Shown piece by piece: positions 42,442 through 50,816 of a stretch of DNA of 64,000 bases. Position 1 is the stretch's first letter, and every line of letters starts with the position of its first letter. Below the pieces are notes generated by a model. That model had not been told where the DNA came from. It searched no databases and saw nothing but the letters and a program-made list of their open reading frames with translations. The translations under genes and the position numbers were made by a program. This DNA is from Anaerolineae bacterium (GTDB lineage Bacteria; Chloroflexota; Anaerolineae; Promineifilales; Promineifilaceae), in assembly GCA_023382655.1 (NCBI GenBank), contig JAHDWK010000017.1:1-64000 (forward strand), given 5' to 3'.

Positions 42442-43326
42442 ATGAGTGGGCCTATTCAAATGCTTATGATTAAGTTTGAGACGACAGAGAAATTCACCGG
42501 TGAAATCCTCAAGGAACTGAACATGCTGCGCGGCAAAGGGTTGATCCGGCTGATTGATTTGTTGATGGTCGTGAAAAAGCCAGATGGACAGATTCAGCGG
42601 ATGGAAATGACCGACTTGACGGACGCCCAAATGCGTCACTTTGGTTCGGTGGTGGGCAAGCTCATGGGGTTGGAAGGGGGCACGGCCGTGTCTGAATCCC
42701 CTCTAGTTGCTGCCGGTACTCAATTTGGTCTGTCGGCTGACGATTTTGCCAAACTGCCTGATTTGCTGGAACCAAATACCGCCGCCGGTCTGTTGTTGTT
42801 TGAACACACCTGGGCTGCCGGTTTCCAGGCCGCCGTAGGCCGCGCCGGCGGGCGCATGACTGCCCAGGGCTTCCTGACGCCGCAATTACTGATGAAAGTG
42901 GGCAAAGAAATTAAAGCGATTGAAGAAGCGGAAATGGCTATTGAACTTTCTGAAGCTATCAAAGGGGCGGCCATGCTGGACGCCCTGCTTACGTTGGCCG
43001 AAGTGGAAGCCGTGGAAGAAGCGGCGCTGGAAGAAGCAGCCGCCGTGGTAGCTATATCCCAAGCCGTCCAAGAAGCGGCTGTGGCTGATGCGATAGAAAC
43101 GGCCGTTCAGGCCGAAATGTTCAAAGCCGCCATCGCCGCCGATGTGGTGCGTACCCTGGTTATTGCCGGGATGATTGAAGACGCCGCGGTAACGGAAGCG
43201 CTGGATGTGCTGGTGGCCGCACACTTGATTGAAGCGGCAGCCATCGCCGAAGCGAATCAGGCTGTAGCCGACATGGAAGCCGAAGTAGCCACCGCCAAAG
43301 CCACCCTGGCCGCGACCAATCCGTAG
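42442..43326 (+). CDS. DUF6325-like protein with long alanine-rich helical tail
   Basis: 294 residues from the ATG at 42442, with GGGAGA upstream. The first 95 residues (GPIQMLMIKFE, FTGEILKELNMLRGKGLIRLIDLLMVVKKPDG) match the DUF6325/DUF1269-like fold seen in small envelope proteins. A middle region ends in GRAGGRMTAQGFLT. The last 150 residues are a very regular alanine/glutamate amphipathic helix array (EEAALEEAAAVVAISQAVQE, then EAAVADAIETAVQ), likely a coiled coil. It lies between LURP-one and Bax-inhibitor-like genes, suggesting a membrane-linked assembly. Confidence 0.72.
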   Translation: MSGPIQMLMIKFETTEKFTGEILKELNMLRGKGLIRLIDLLMVVKKPDGQIQRMEMTDLTDAQMRHFGSVVGKLMGLEGGTAVSESPLVAAGTQFGLSADDFAKLPDLLEPNTAAGLLLFEHTWAAGFQAAVGRAGGRMTAQGFLTPQLLMKVGKEIKAIEEAEMAIELSEAIKGAAMLDALLTLAEVEAVEEAALEEAAAVVAISQAVQEAAVADAIETAVQAEMFKAAIAADVVRTLVIAGMIEDAAVTEALDVLVAAHLIEAAAIAEANQAVADMEAEVATAKATLAATNP

Positions 43327-43333
43327 TGTGTCC

Positions 43334-43366
43334 AGAAGTTCAACTTCTTCGAGAAGTTGAACTTCT
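43334..43366. repeat. AGAAGTTCAACTTCT palindrome
   Basis: AGAAGTTCAACTTCT TCG AGAAGTTGAACTTCT. Each half is itself nearly palindromic. It has no T-run and lies in the 68-bp gap between two co-oriented genes. Confidence 0.8.
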
Positions 43367-43394
43367 AAAAACCAAAAATTGAAGGAGAAAATTG

Positions 43395-44084
43395 ATGGCC
43401 CGTTCTGTCCAAGCCACCGCCGTTAACGACACGCGCGTCGCCCGTTTTATGGCCCAGGTCTACTTGCTAATGGCCGCCGGGTTGGTGATCACTGCCCTGG
43501 TATCCACCTGGGTAAGTACCAATCTGGAACTGCTGTGGCGCATCAGTACCAATCCCTGGATTGCCTGGGGACTGTTCCTGGTGCAAATTTTCATCGTAGT
43601 TGGCCTGAGCGCCTCCGTCATGCGCCTGAATCCAGGGGTGGCGGCGCTGCTCTTTTTTGTTTATGCCGCCCTTACCGGCCTCACCATTTCCACCATCTTT
43701 TTGATCTACAGCCAGCAGCAAATCGCCTCGGTCTTCTGGATTACGGCCGGCACATTCCTCGTCACCAGCATCGTCGGGCTGGTGATCAAGATTGACCTGG
43801 CTAAATCGGGCGGCATCCTGTTTATGCTGCTGTGCGGCTGGTCATTGGCCTGGATATTTAGCCTGATTTTCTGGCCTGACTCCAATTTCAACTGGACATT
43901 GAACTTCATCGGCATTGCCCTTTTTGTAGGGCTAACTGCCTGGGACACGGCCGCGCTCAAAGCCATGGCTCAACAATTAGACAATCACCCGGCACGGGGG
44001 GGTCTGATGGTATTAGGGGCATTGAAACTATACCTGGACTTCATCAATCTCTTCCTACTGTTGCTGCGCGCTTCGAATCGTTAA
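43395..44084 (+). CDS. Bax inhibitor-1/YccA-family membrane protein
   Basis: 229 residues with seven hydrophobic helices and the family's typical ending, WDTAALKAMAQQLDN...LGALKLYLDFINLFLLLLRASNR. These proteins are ion-channel-like modulators and, in bacteria, substrates or partners of FtsH. The ATG at 43395 follows GAAGGAGAAA. An intrinsic terminator begins 20 bp after the stop, closing the four-gene unit that starts at 41036. Confidence 0.92.
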   Translation: MARSVQATAVNDTRVARFMAQVYLLMAAGLVITALVSTWVSTNLELLWRISTNPWIAWGLFLVQIFIVVGLSASVMRLNPGVAALLFFVYAALTGLTISTIFLIYSQQQIASVFWITAGTFLVTSIVGLVIKIDLAKSGGILFMLLCGWSLAWIFSLIFWPDSNFNWTLNFIGIALFVGLTAWDTAALKAMAQQLDNHPARGGLMVLGALKLYLDFINLFLLLLRASNR

Positions 44085-44104
44085 GGTTCAAGCCCGACTC
44101 TGCT

Positions 44105-44138
44105 AAAAGCCACCCTGGTCCATAAGGGTGGCTTTTTT
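44105..44138 (+). terminator. Intrinsic terminator after Bax-inhibitor gene
   Basis: AAAAGCCACCCT and AGGGTGGCTTTT form a stem with loop GGTCCATA, followed by TTTT. It ends the 41036-44084 group. Confidence 0.92.
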
Positions 44139-44269
44139 GTTTTCTTTTGGCCTGGCGATTATGAGAAAAATAATGGGAACTAATGGGACACGGCCGTCGT
44201 TCTACCCATAGCACACTGGTTAACCAACCGCACAATCAATAGAACGAATCAAAAACAGGAGAGAATCTC

Positions 44270-45964
44270 ATGAAGAATAGAACCCAAACCCTCATTATCA
44301 TTGCCATACTCACCCTCATTTTTGTGGCGTGTCAAAGCGACGAACCCCAGGTAACAGAAGTGACCCACGTTGTCACCAACACCGTCACAGAAACAGTGGA
44401 GGTAGCAGGAGCGCCCGTAGAAGTCACCCGCGTGGTGGAAGCAACAGTAGTAGAAACAGTCGTTGTTGAACCATATACAGACGCCACCACCGAGCAGGAA
44501 GCGCCGGCCGCTGTTGCCGCCGAGCCACTACCTCCGGCCAGCGGCGTCACGCAGCCGCGCCCTGAAGATTCCATCGCCCCCATGCCCACTGCCGCCGCCA
44601 CGGCGCCGGCAGCCGCGCCGAACGCCATGTTCTTTGAGCAGTATGGCGTCAATCCCTACATCCTCACTAACGTAGATAACCTGTCCACCTTTTCGCTGGA
44701 TGTGGATACCGGTTCCTACAACGTCGCCAAACGGTATCTGCAAGATGGCCTGATGCCACCGCCGCAAGCGGTGCGCGTGGAAGAGTTTGTCAACTCCTTT
44801 GACCAGGGCTATGAAAATCCGCCCGACGTAGCCTTTGCCATTTACGCGGACGGCGCGCCGTCCCCCTTCCACAACGATGGCACTTATTTCCTGCGCATTG
44901 GGGTGCAAGGATATGACGTGCCAGAAGCAGAACGGCCGTCCGCCAATCTCGTGTTTGTCATTGATGTTTCCGGCTCCATGGCCCAGGAAAACCGGCTCGG
45001 CTTGGTCAAAGAATCGCTGGCGCTGCTGGTAGACCGGCTGCGCGCCGACGACAAGGTGTCCATCGTTGTTTATGGTAACAGCGCCCGTACCGTCCTTTAC
45101 CCCACCGCCGGTTCCGAACGGCAGGCCATCCTGAACGCCATCAACACGCTGGAAACCGAAGGCTCCACCAACTTGGAAGCCGGTCTGCTGATGGGCTATG
45201 ACGTAGCCAACCAGGGCTACATCCCCGGCGGCATCAATCGTGTCATCCTGGCCTCCGATGGTGTGGCCAATGTGGGTGATACCGGTCCCAACAGTCTGGC
45301 GGCCAAAATTCGCGGCTACGCCGACGCCGGCATCAACCTGACCACCATTGGCGTGGGCCTGGGCAACTACAACGACGTCATGATGGAGCAGTTGGCCGAC
45401 CAGGGTGACGGGGCTTACGCTTACGTAGACAATCTGAACGAAGCCCGCCAGGTCTTTGGCGAGGATGTGATGGGCACACTGCAAACCATTGGTCTGGATG
45501 CCAAAATACAGGTGGAGTTTGACCCCCAGGTGGTGCAGCAGTACCGGTTGGTGGGTTATGAAAACCGGGCCATCGCCGACCAGGATTTCCGCAATAATGA
45601 GGTGGACGCGGCCGAATTTGGGGCGGGGCACACGGCCGTCGCCGTCTACGCTGTGCAGTTGACGCCCGGCGCACAAGGGCGCGTGGCTACTGTTTATCTG
45701 CGCTGGCAAGACCCACAAACCCGCGCCGTGCAAGAGATCAACGGCGTCTTTAACACCGACAATCTGGCCGCCTCGTTTGACGCCGCGCCGCTGCATTACC
45801 AACTTGCTATCACCGTCAGCCAATGGGCCGAACTGCTGCGCCACAGCTATTGGACAGAAGGGGTAAACATGGACGATGTGCGCATTCGGACAGAACGGTT
45901 AGCCAGCCAGATGGATGACACGGCCGTGACCGAACTGGCACAACTGGTCGAGTTAAGCCGGTAA
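44270..45964 (+). CDS. von Willebrand factor A-domain lipoprotein, YfbK-like
   Basis: 564 residues with a lipobox LIFVAC (Cys21). A Val/Thr-rich and then Pro/Ala-rich linker (about 26-125) leads to the YfbK-type segment, NPYILTNVDNLSTFSLDVDTGSYNVAKR. The VWA domain has MIDAS DVSGSMA (Asp232, Ser234, Ser236) and the later ASDGVAN. The C-terminal domain ends in DDTAVTELAQLVELS. It would bind a metal-dependent ligand at the cell surface. AGGAGA precedes the ATG. A strong hairpin terminator follows. No chaperone MoxR gene lies beside it. Confidence 0.9.
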   Translation: MKNRTQTLIIIAILTLIFVACQSDEPQVTEVTHVVTNTVTETVEVAGAPVEVTRVVEATVVETVVVEPYTDATTEQEAPAAVAAEPLPPASGVTQPRPEDSIAPMPTAAATAPAAAPNAMFFEQYGVNPYILTNVDNLSTFSLDVDTGSYNVAKRYLQDGLMPPPQAVRVEEFVNSFDQGYENPPDVAFAIYADGAPSPFHNDGTYFLRIGVQGYDVPEAERPSANLVFVIDVSGSMAQENRLGLVKESLALLVDRLRADDKVSIVVYGNSARTVLYPTAGSERQAILNAINTLETEGSTNLEAGLLMGYDVANQGYIPGGINRVILASDGVANVGDTGPNSLAAKIRGYADAGINLTTIGVGLGNYNDVMMEQLADQGDGAYAYVDNLNEARQVFGEDVMGTLQTIGLDAKIQVEFDPQVVQQYRLVGYENRAIADQDFRNNEVDAAEFGAGHTAVAVYAVQLTPGAQGRVATVYLRWQDPQTRAVQEINGVFNTDNLAASFDAAPLHYQLAITVSQWAELLRHSYWTEGVNMDDVRIRTERLASQMDDTAVTELAQLVELSR

Positions 45965-46013
45965 AAAATCCAGCAATGAATCGGATGCGGGCAAATTGAG
46001 GGGGGAGGGCTGT

Positions 46014-46057
46014 TAAAAAAACGGTGCAAGGTAGGTATATCTTGCACCGTTTTTTAT
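46014..46057 (+). terminator. Intrinsic terminator after VWA gene
   Basis: AAAAACGGTGCAAG and CTTGCACCGTTTTTT pair over a 10-base loop, with T-runs on both sides, so it could act in either direction. Confidence 0.88.
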
Positions 46058-46093
46058 TTGGGGTGTTTGACAACCAACAAGCTATAAGATTAA

Positions 46094-46258
46094 ACTTGGA
46101 AAACGCTACTGGAAGATATTTATAACATCTACACCGCTACTGTAAATCATCAAAAAACTGACCATTTTTTAGGCTCATTAGTTGTTATCAACGATGGCAA
46201 CCGTGATGGCGTCATCCCTGCCTTCAAGCTGGTTGACGGGCAACACCGGGTGTTTTAG
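46094..46258 (+). pseudogene. Remnant of a DUF262/GmrSD-type protein
   Basis: The frame from 46094 to TAG at 46256-46258 encodes WKTLLEDIYNIYTATVNHQK and, after TDHFLGSLVVINDGNRDG, the segment FKLVDGQHRVF. This is the N-terminal HFLGSxVV...LVDGQxR signature of DUF262, the nuclease/NTPase module of GmrSD-type modification-dependent restriction. There is no start, no HNH part and no continuation after the stop, so it is a decayed fragment. Confidence 0.8.
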
Positions 46259-46261
46259 GGG

Positions 46262-46498
46262 TCAAGGTTGCGCCGCGACGGTAACTGATTGCTGTGCAAC
46301 TTTCATAAGCAACCGCAGCGCGTCATTAACGGCTTGCTCGGTAGGAAAGGCAGCCGCCACGTCGGGAGCCAGTAAAACCAGATTGGTTCCTTCCCGATAT
46401 CGCTGCGTATATTTACCCCGCACACCATCTTTCAACACAGTCTCGTCATATTCAGAACGCAATTCGTCATCAAGAGGAGTTTCAACTTTCGTTTTCAT
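46262..46498 (-). CDS. Small antitoxin-like hypothetical protein (78 aa)
   Basis: From the ATG at 46498 (MKTKVETPLDDELRSEYDE). The family pattern ELRSEYDETVLKDGVRGKYTQRYREGTNLVLLAPDVAAAFPTEQAVNDALRLLM is a common short hypothetical protein, often encoded next to PIN-type or RelE-like toxins, with an antitoxin-like look. The toxin is not adjacent here. It sits beside the DUF262 remnant in an AT-richer patch. Confidence 0.72.
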   Translation of the reverse strand: MKTKVETPLDDELRSEYDETVLKDGVRGKYTQRYREGTNLVLLAPDVAAAFPTEQAVNDALRLLMKVAQQSVTVAAQP

Positions 46499-46570
46499 AT
46501 AACAATGATCCGGCAACGGCTGTCCTCCTTGCCATCACCCACCGTCATAGTTGCCCTACGCGATTACCGA

Positions 46571-48868
46571 TCACGGATTCGCGGCGCTGGTTTGTACACT
46601 GAGGCGGCGGACGTAATTGACCAAGTGCCACGCCTCTTCGTTGCTGATTCGGTCGGCAAAGGGGGGCATTTGTGTGTCCGGGACGCCGTTGAGAATCCAG
46701 TAATACAGGTCACCATCGGGGTGGGTGGCCGTATGACCGGAGGAAAAATCAGCCGGGGGTGGATAGAGATTCACGGCCGTTGGCCCATCGCCACGCCCCA
46801 ATTCCCCATGACAGGGCACACAATTTTCGGCAAACAACTCCTGGCCTAAGGCAATGGACTCTACGTCAGGCAAGAAGGGGTTGGTGGCAAATTTGGCCGG
46901 GGTATATTCTATCGTAAAGAAGTTGATGAGTTGTGACGCGCCCAACCAGAACGCCACCAGACTGATAGCCAGCAAGGGGATGAGCTGCCACTCCGTTTTA
47001 GCAGCTTTGACGGCCACAAAACCCCAGCCCAAAGCAAACAAAACCAGCAGCAAGCCGGTACCGCCGGTACTGGTGAGGGTCATAAATTGGGCAGCGCGTT
47101 CCAACGGCCGTGCCCCGCTATCAATCGGCCGAATATTTCCCCCTATCCCCGCATGTAACCGGTAGGCGGCAAAGGTATCAAACGTATCTGGCCGCCGCAC
47201 CGACACCTCCATTTGCCAATCCCCAATCAGGCTGATGTAACTGCCTTCCAGATGAAACAGACCGGGGGCCATCGGTTCGGCGTCGGCGTCGGCCGCGCCT
47301 AATGACTGCTCCAGGTAAGTGAAGCGAGCCGATACCTCGTCCACGGCCGCTGCGTGGCCCATGTCGTCCGTAATTTTAATCTCAAAGGTGTTACTGCCTA
47401 CCAGCGCTGGGGTAATCATCACTTCCACCGTCAAATCATCGGCCTGCTGCGTGAGAACGGTTTGGCCGGGGGCATCGGCCAACAGTGGCGCATCCACGCC
47501 GCGCTGCATATCAGTGAGGAAACCTGTTACCAGCAGGATGAGTAGGGCGGCAACCAGTTCTACGCTGACGATTGTGCGGCTGCGGCGCACGGCCGTGTCT
47601 GATTCTGGCGCTTCCGGGTGTTCATACGCCCGGTTCAGGCGGGGCTTGATATAAAGCAAATTGACGCCTGCGGTGAGAATGGTGATGGCGGCAATGCCCA
47701 ACTTGAGCAGCAGCGTCAGGCCGTAGGCGGTACCCACCAGGCGCGTCCAACTGCCCACATGTTGCCAGGCCAGATAAACGCCGCTGACGGCCAGCAGCCC
47801 CACGGCCATCGCCGCCAGTCCGGAAAAGTTCAAGATCAGACTCAGATAGAGCCAGGTGCGGTCTTCCGCCGCCAGGGAACGGGCCAGCCAGAGGGCCAGC
47901 GCCAGAAAGAGCAGGCCGCCCACCCACATCGTCGCCGCCAGTACGTGGGCAAAATCCACCAGGACGGCCTGGGCACTGTTTTCCGGTAAGGCGGCGCTGT
48001 GGCTGACCATAGCTACGGAATAAGCCAGGCCACTCGCAAGAATGAACCCGGCCACCCACTGCCAGCCAGATAGTCCTGATTGACCGTCGTCGGTCACATT
48101 CATAAACAGCAGCAGCAAAAACAGCAGCACGGCCGTTAACAAAAAGCGGTACAACCACATCAGGCCAAAGCGGGTACTCAACCAGATGCCAAAGTTTTCG
48201 CCGCTGATTAGATCAAAATTCTGGTTTTGGTTGATGAAGATCAAGACGAGAGCCATCGCCAGCAGGGCCAGGGCGACCATACCAAGGCGCATTCCCAGGC
48301 GGGCCAGGCGTACATCTACTGCCAGTTCGGCTGCCTCGCGCTCCACTTTGCGCCAGAGTGGATTCCAGACGAGCAGGCGGAAGGTGAAGAGACCCATCAG
48401 CAGAGACACGGCCGTCAGCGTCAACCACCGCGCCACTGCATCCAAAACGGATATTTGCGCCGATAGCGTGGCTTCATTAGAGACCGCCATTGCCGCCACC
48501 CCCACGCCAAACGAATACGTGCCACTGGTGGTATGCCCATCTACAGCCGAAAGCACCTGCCAACTCACCAGATAAGCGCCTTGTGGCAATGGCGGTACTT
48601 CCACACCAATCATCCGATTTTCCAGGTCTAACGCCCGCAGTGGGCCTATATCTACTTCTTCCCCACTCTGGGTGAGCAGGCGAATCTGGCTAAAGGTGGG
48701 CACGACCGGCTCATTGAACTGGATGGAAATTTGGGCCGGTGACTCCCCTAACACGGCGTTCGGGGCCGGGCTGGAAAATTCCGGCACGGCATGGGCATGG
48801 GCCTGGGGCACGGCCGTGCCTATGAACACCAGCAAGACAAACAACCAGAAAATGCGCTTGAGATTCAT
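46571..48868 (-). CDS. CopC-CopD copper protein fused to cytochrome c
   Basis: 765 residues. The signal peptide ends at AHAHAVPEF, so His lies at the mature N-terminus as in CopC. A CopC beta domain (to about 120) is followed by a CopD membrane domain with eight helices (about 140-440), a YtkA/FixH-like periplasmic domain (about 470-590), two more helices, and a C-terminal cytochrome c with ENCVPCHGE (Cys683, Cys686, His687) and Met734 as axial ligand. It would import or handle copper and pass electrons at the outer face of the membrane. Downstream of two secreted partner genes in the same direction. Confidence 0.9.
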   Translation of the reverse strand: MNLKRIFWLFVLLVFIGTAVPQAHAHAVPEFSSPAPNAVLGESPAQISIQFNEPVVPTFSQIRLLTQSGEEVDIGPLRALDLENRMIGVEVPPLPQGAYLVSWQVLSAVDGHTTSGTYSFGVGVAAMAVSNEATLSAQISVLDAVARWLTLTAVSLLMGLFTFRLLVWNPLWRKVEREAAELAVDVRLARLGMRLGMVALALLAMALVLIFINQNQNFDLISGENFGIWLSTRFGLMWLYRFLLTAVLLFLLLLFMNVTDDGQSGLSGWQWVAGFILASGLAYSVAMVSHSAALPENSAQAVLVDFAHVLAATMWVGGLLFLALALWLARSLAAEDRTWLYLSLILNFSGLAAMAVGLLAVSGVYLAWQHVGSWTRLVGTAYGLTLLLKLGIAAITILTAGVNLLYIKPRLNRAYEHPEAPESDTAVRRSRTIVSVELVAALLILLVTGFLTDMQRGVDAPLLADAPGQTVLTQQADDLTVEVMITPALVGSNTFEIKITDDMGHAAAVDEVSARFTYLEQSLGAADADAEPMAPGLFHLEGSYISLIGDWQMEVSVRRPDTFDTFAAYRLHAGIGGNIRPIDSGARPLERAAQFMTLTSTGGTGLLLVLFALGWGFVAVKAAKTEWQLIPLLAISLVAFWLGASQLINFFTIEYTPAKFATNPFLPDVESIALGQELFAENCVPCHGELGRGDGPTAVNLYPPPADFSSGHTATHPDGDLYYWILNGVPDTQMPPFADRISNEEAWHLVNYVRRLSVQTSAANP

Positions 48869-48888
48869 GTAGGGATTTGTGGGGCCTG

Positions 48889-49380
48889 CTACTCTTCAAC
48901 CGTAATGCTTACACTATCACCATCTTCATATTCTTCATGGGTAGGAATGGAGAGATAGACGGAGATTTCATGCTCCCCCGGTTCCACGCCATTAAGCGCG
49001 TGGTTAGCGCTACCCCCCATGATCATGCCCCAAGATGTATCATCCACAAAGACGTGCCAATGATAACCCTCTTGAGAAAGGTCAAAATTTTCGGTCTCCA
49101 CTTCGACGATGATCTGATCCCCGTGCTGGAAAACATCGCCATCAGCCGGCGTCACCATGTGAATTGCCGCGCCATTTTCATTGGGGATACGGCCGTGTGG
49201 TTCAGATTCGTCATGAGCCTCCTCTTCATGCCCATGATCGCTGTCATCATGGTCGGCGTCGCTTTGCGTTTCATCGGTCGCCGGTTCCTGACCGCCAGAA
49301 GAGCTACAACCGGCGGCAAAAAACAGCGCAGCCAACAAGATAAAAAACGCCAGCAGTCGGGGCTTGTGTTGATTGAGCAT
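48889..49380 (-). CDS. His/Asp-rich lipoprotein
   Basis: 163 residues from ATG 49380, with AAGAGGAGA upstream. Lipobox FAAGC (Cys23). An acidic/histidine-rich stretch (DADHDDSDHGHEEEAHDESEPHG) near residues 38-60 is well suited to metal binding. The C-terminal part IHMVTPADGDVFQHGDQIIVEV...YHWHVFVDD has a beta-sandwich look like DUF4399. It lies 20 bp before the CopC-CopD-cytochrome gene, which supports a role in copper delivery. Confidence 0.82.
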   Translation of the reverse strand: MLNQHKPRLLAFFILLAALFFAAGCSSSGGQEPATDETQSDADHDDSDHGHEEEAHDESEPHGRIPNENGAAIHMVTPADGDVFQHGDQIIVEVETENFDLSQEGYHWHVFVDDTSWGMIMGGSANHALNGVEPGEHEISVYLSIPTHEEYEDGDSVSITVEE

Positions 49381-49384
49381 CAAA

Positions 49385-49969
49385 TTATCTCCTCTTAAAC
49401 AGCAGCACACCGGCCAACAACAGGGCCACCGCACTCACGGCTAAGGCGCCATAGGTCAGCGTGCGCATCGTTTGCAATTCAGCCTGCAACGCGGTCACTT
49501 CTCTTTGAAGTTCGCGGGCGTCAGGCATCGGTTCGGGGAATTGAATGTTAGCGGCGGGGAATACTTCTTCCGGTTCAATGGTTTCGTCTACGGCCGTTTC
49601 CGCCAACGAACCAAACAGCCGCACCGCATACTGTCCGCGCACGGTGGGGAAGATGTCTACGGTATACAGGCCGGGCACGGCCGTAGGCGTCAGATTGGCG
49701 CGAAAGCTCTCCGCACCATATTTCAGTTCCGCATTCAATGTGGCGGCGGCGTTCTCTACCGGCTGTCCGTCTTCCGTAATTTCCACCGTCAGCGAATTTC
49801 GCTCGCCTACCACCGGTGGTTCGGCCAGCCAGCCTACCACCACCACATATGGCCCCACTTCCACGCGGACATGGGCGTGCGCCGCCGGCACAGACGCCAG
49901 CACCAGCAGCAATGCCAGCAGCACGGCCGTGCCCCCCACCGGCAACCGATATTTTTCTTGTTTATTCAT
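49385..49969 (-). CDS. YtkA-like exported protein with C-terminal membrane anchor
   Basis: 194 residues if the ATG at 49969 is used; one at 49993 in frame is also possible. The signal peptide ends AHAHVRVEVGPYVVVVGW. A periplasmic immunoglobulin-like domain (NSLTVEITEDGQPVENAAATLNAELKYG, PGLYTVDIFPTVRGQYAVRLFG) is followed by a coiled segment and a helix (LTYGALAVSAVALLLAGVLLF) with KRR. The first gene of the copper-linked group, close (5 bp) to the next gene. The HAH motif at the mature end could bind copper. Confidence 0.8.
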   Translation of the reverse strand: MNKQEKYRLPVGGTAVLLALLLVLASVPAAHAHVRVEVGPYVVVVGWLAEPPVVGERNSLTVEITEDGQPVENAAATLNAELKYGAESFRANLTPTAVPGLYTVDIFPTVRGQYAVRLFGSLAETAVDETIEPEEVFPAANIQFPEPMPDARELQREVTALQAELQTMRTLTYGALAVSAVALLLAGVLLFKRR

Positions 49970-49990
49970 AGGTAAGTTGTTTTGATAAGT

Positions 49991-50031
49991 CATTGGGTAA
50001 TTGGCGGCAATTACTCAATTACCCAATCACC
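49991..50031. repeat. AATTGGGTAATTGG palindromic element
   Basis: CATTGGGTAATTGG and CAATTACCCAATCAC flank GCGGCAATTACT. Upstream of the YtkA-like gene. Confidence 0.75.
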
Positions 50032-50033
50032 GT

Positions 50034-50615
50034 CTACGGCATCGTCTGGCCACCGGTTTGCACCGCCCGGTCTATCGGGCTGCCCACGCCCTGGTCACAG
50101 GCCGCGCCCGGTTCGGGGGTAAAAGGCCCTTGCAGGTAGCGGTCAAGGAAACGGGCGATACGGCCGTCGTCCACCCCGTCCAATTGCATCTGCACCCCCC
50201 AGGCCGTCAACACTACCGGGCTGGGCTGGTCAGGATAAGGGGAAAGCAGCATGTGGGAATCTCCTTCCACATAGGTACGCAATCTGGCTACATCACTGGC
50301 CGACAAATCAGGGTGATACGTGATCCAGACAGCGCCATGTTCCAGCGCATGAACGGCATAGCCCGTTTCCACAGGCTCGTCATACACACCACAGTTTTGC
50401 CAGCTATCCCAATGCACACCGCCAGCCGGGGGCACCGGAAATTGCGCTAAAGAAAACACGACATTGTTATCATGCCCCCGTGAAGGTCGGGGGAATTGAA
50501 TCACCCCCGGAATGGGTGGTTCGGGGCGTACATTCAAATACAAAATGACAGCCAGCCCCAACACACCCACTACAATCGCCCCAATAATGACCAATTTCCT
50601 CTGTTTTGCATCCAT
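50034..50615 (-). CDS. DUF3105 protein, copy 1
   Basis: 193 residues with one N-terminal helix (about 8-27). The DUF3105 (PF11303) core is clear: PAGGVHWDSWQNCGVYDEPVETGYAVHALEHGAVWITYHPDL, then LLSPYPDQPSPVVLTAWG. Conserved histidines and one cysteine could bind a metal, so the fold may be membrane-anchored and metal-linked. Paralogous to the gene at 50817. Together they precede the copper genes on the same strand. Confidence 0.9.
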   Translation of the reverse strand: MDAKQRKLVIIGAIVVGVLGLAVILYLNVRPEPPIPGVIQFPRPSRGHDNNVVFSLAQFPVPPAGGVHWDSWQNCGVYDEPVETGYAVHALEHGAVWITYHPDLSASDVARLRTYVEGDSHMLLSPYPDQPSPVVLTAWGVQMQLDGVDDGRIARFLDRYLQGPFTPEPGAACDQGVGSPIDRAVQTGGQTMP

Positions 50616-50672
50616 AATCTCTCCTTAAAACGTAAGGGCGAGGCAGTCGGAGTAAGCGTTCAGTCCCTCTGG

Positions 50673-50736
50673 AGACCTGACAGGTTTTTGACCTGTAAAA
50701 CTCCCTGTTGAAGTGGTGAAAAACCTGTCAGGTCTG
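50673..50736. repeat. Composite palindromic element, CTGACAGGTCT family
   Basis: AGACCTGACAGGTTTTTGAC and TGAAAAACCTGTCAGGTCTG are the outer arms, with an inner CCTGTAAAAC/CTGTTGAAGT segment. It separates the two DUF3105 genes. Confidence 0.85.
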
Positions 50737-50816
50737 AACGTTTACCAGTCGGGAAACTGCCGGGGCTTGCCAGGCAAAACGCAACCCGACGGCCTCACCC
50801 CGATAACCAATTATTC

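Noticed and set aside
44528..45844. Long open frame opposite the VWA gene (438 codons)
   Set aside because: It is antisense to a well-supported lipoprotein, has no ribosome binding site and its translation has no domain. Long antisense frames are common in this GC-rich coding DNA.
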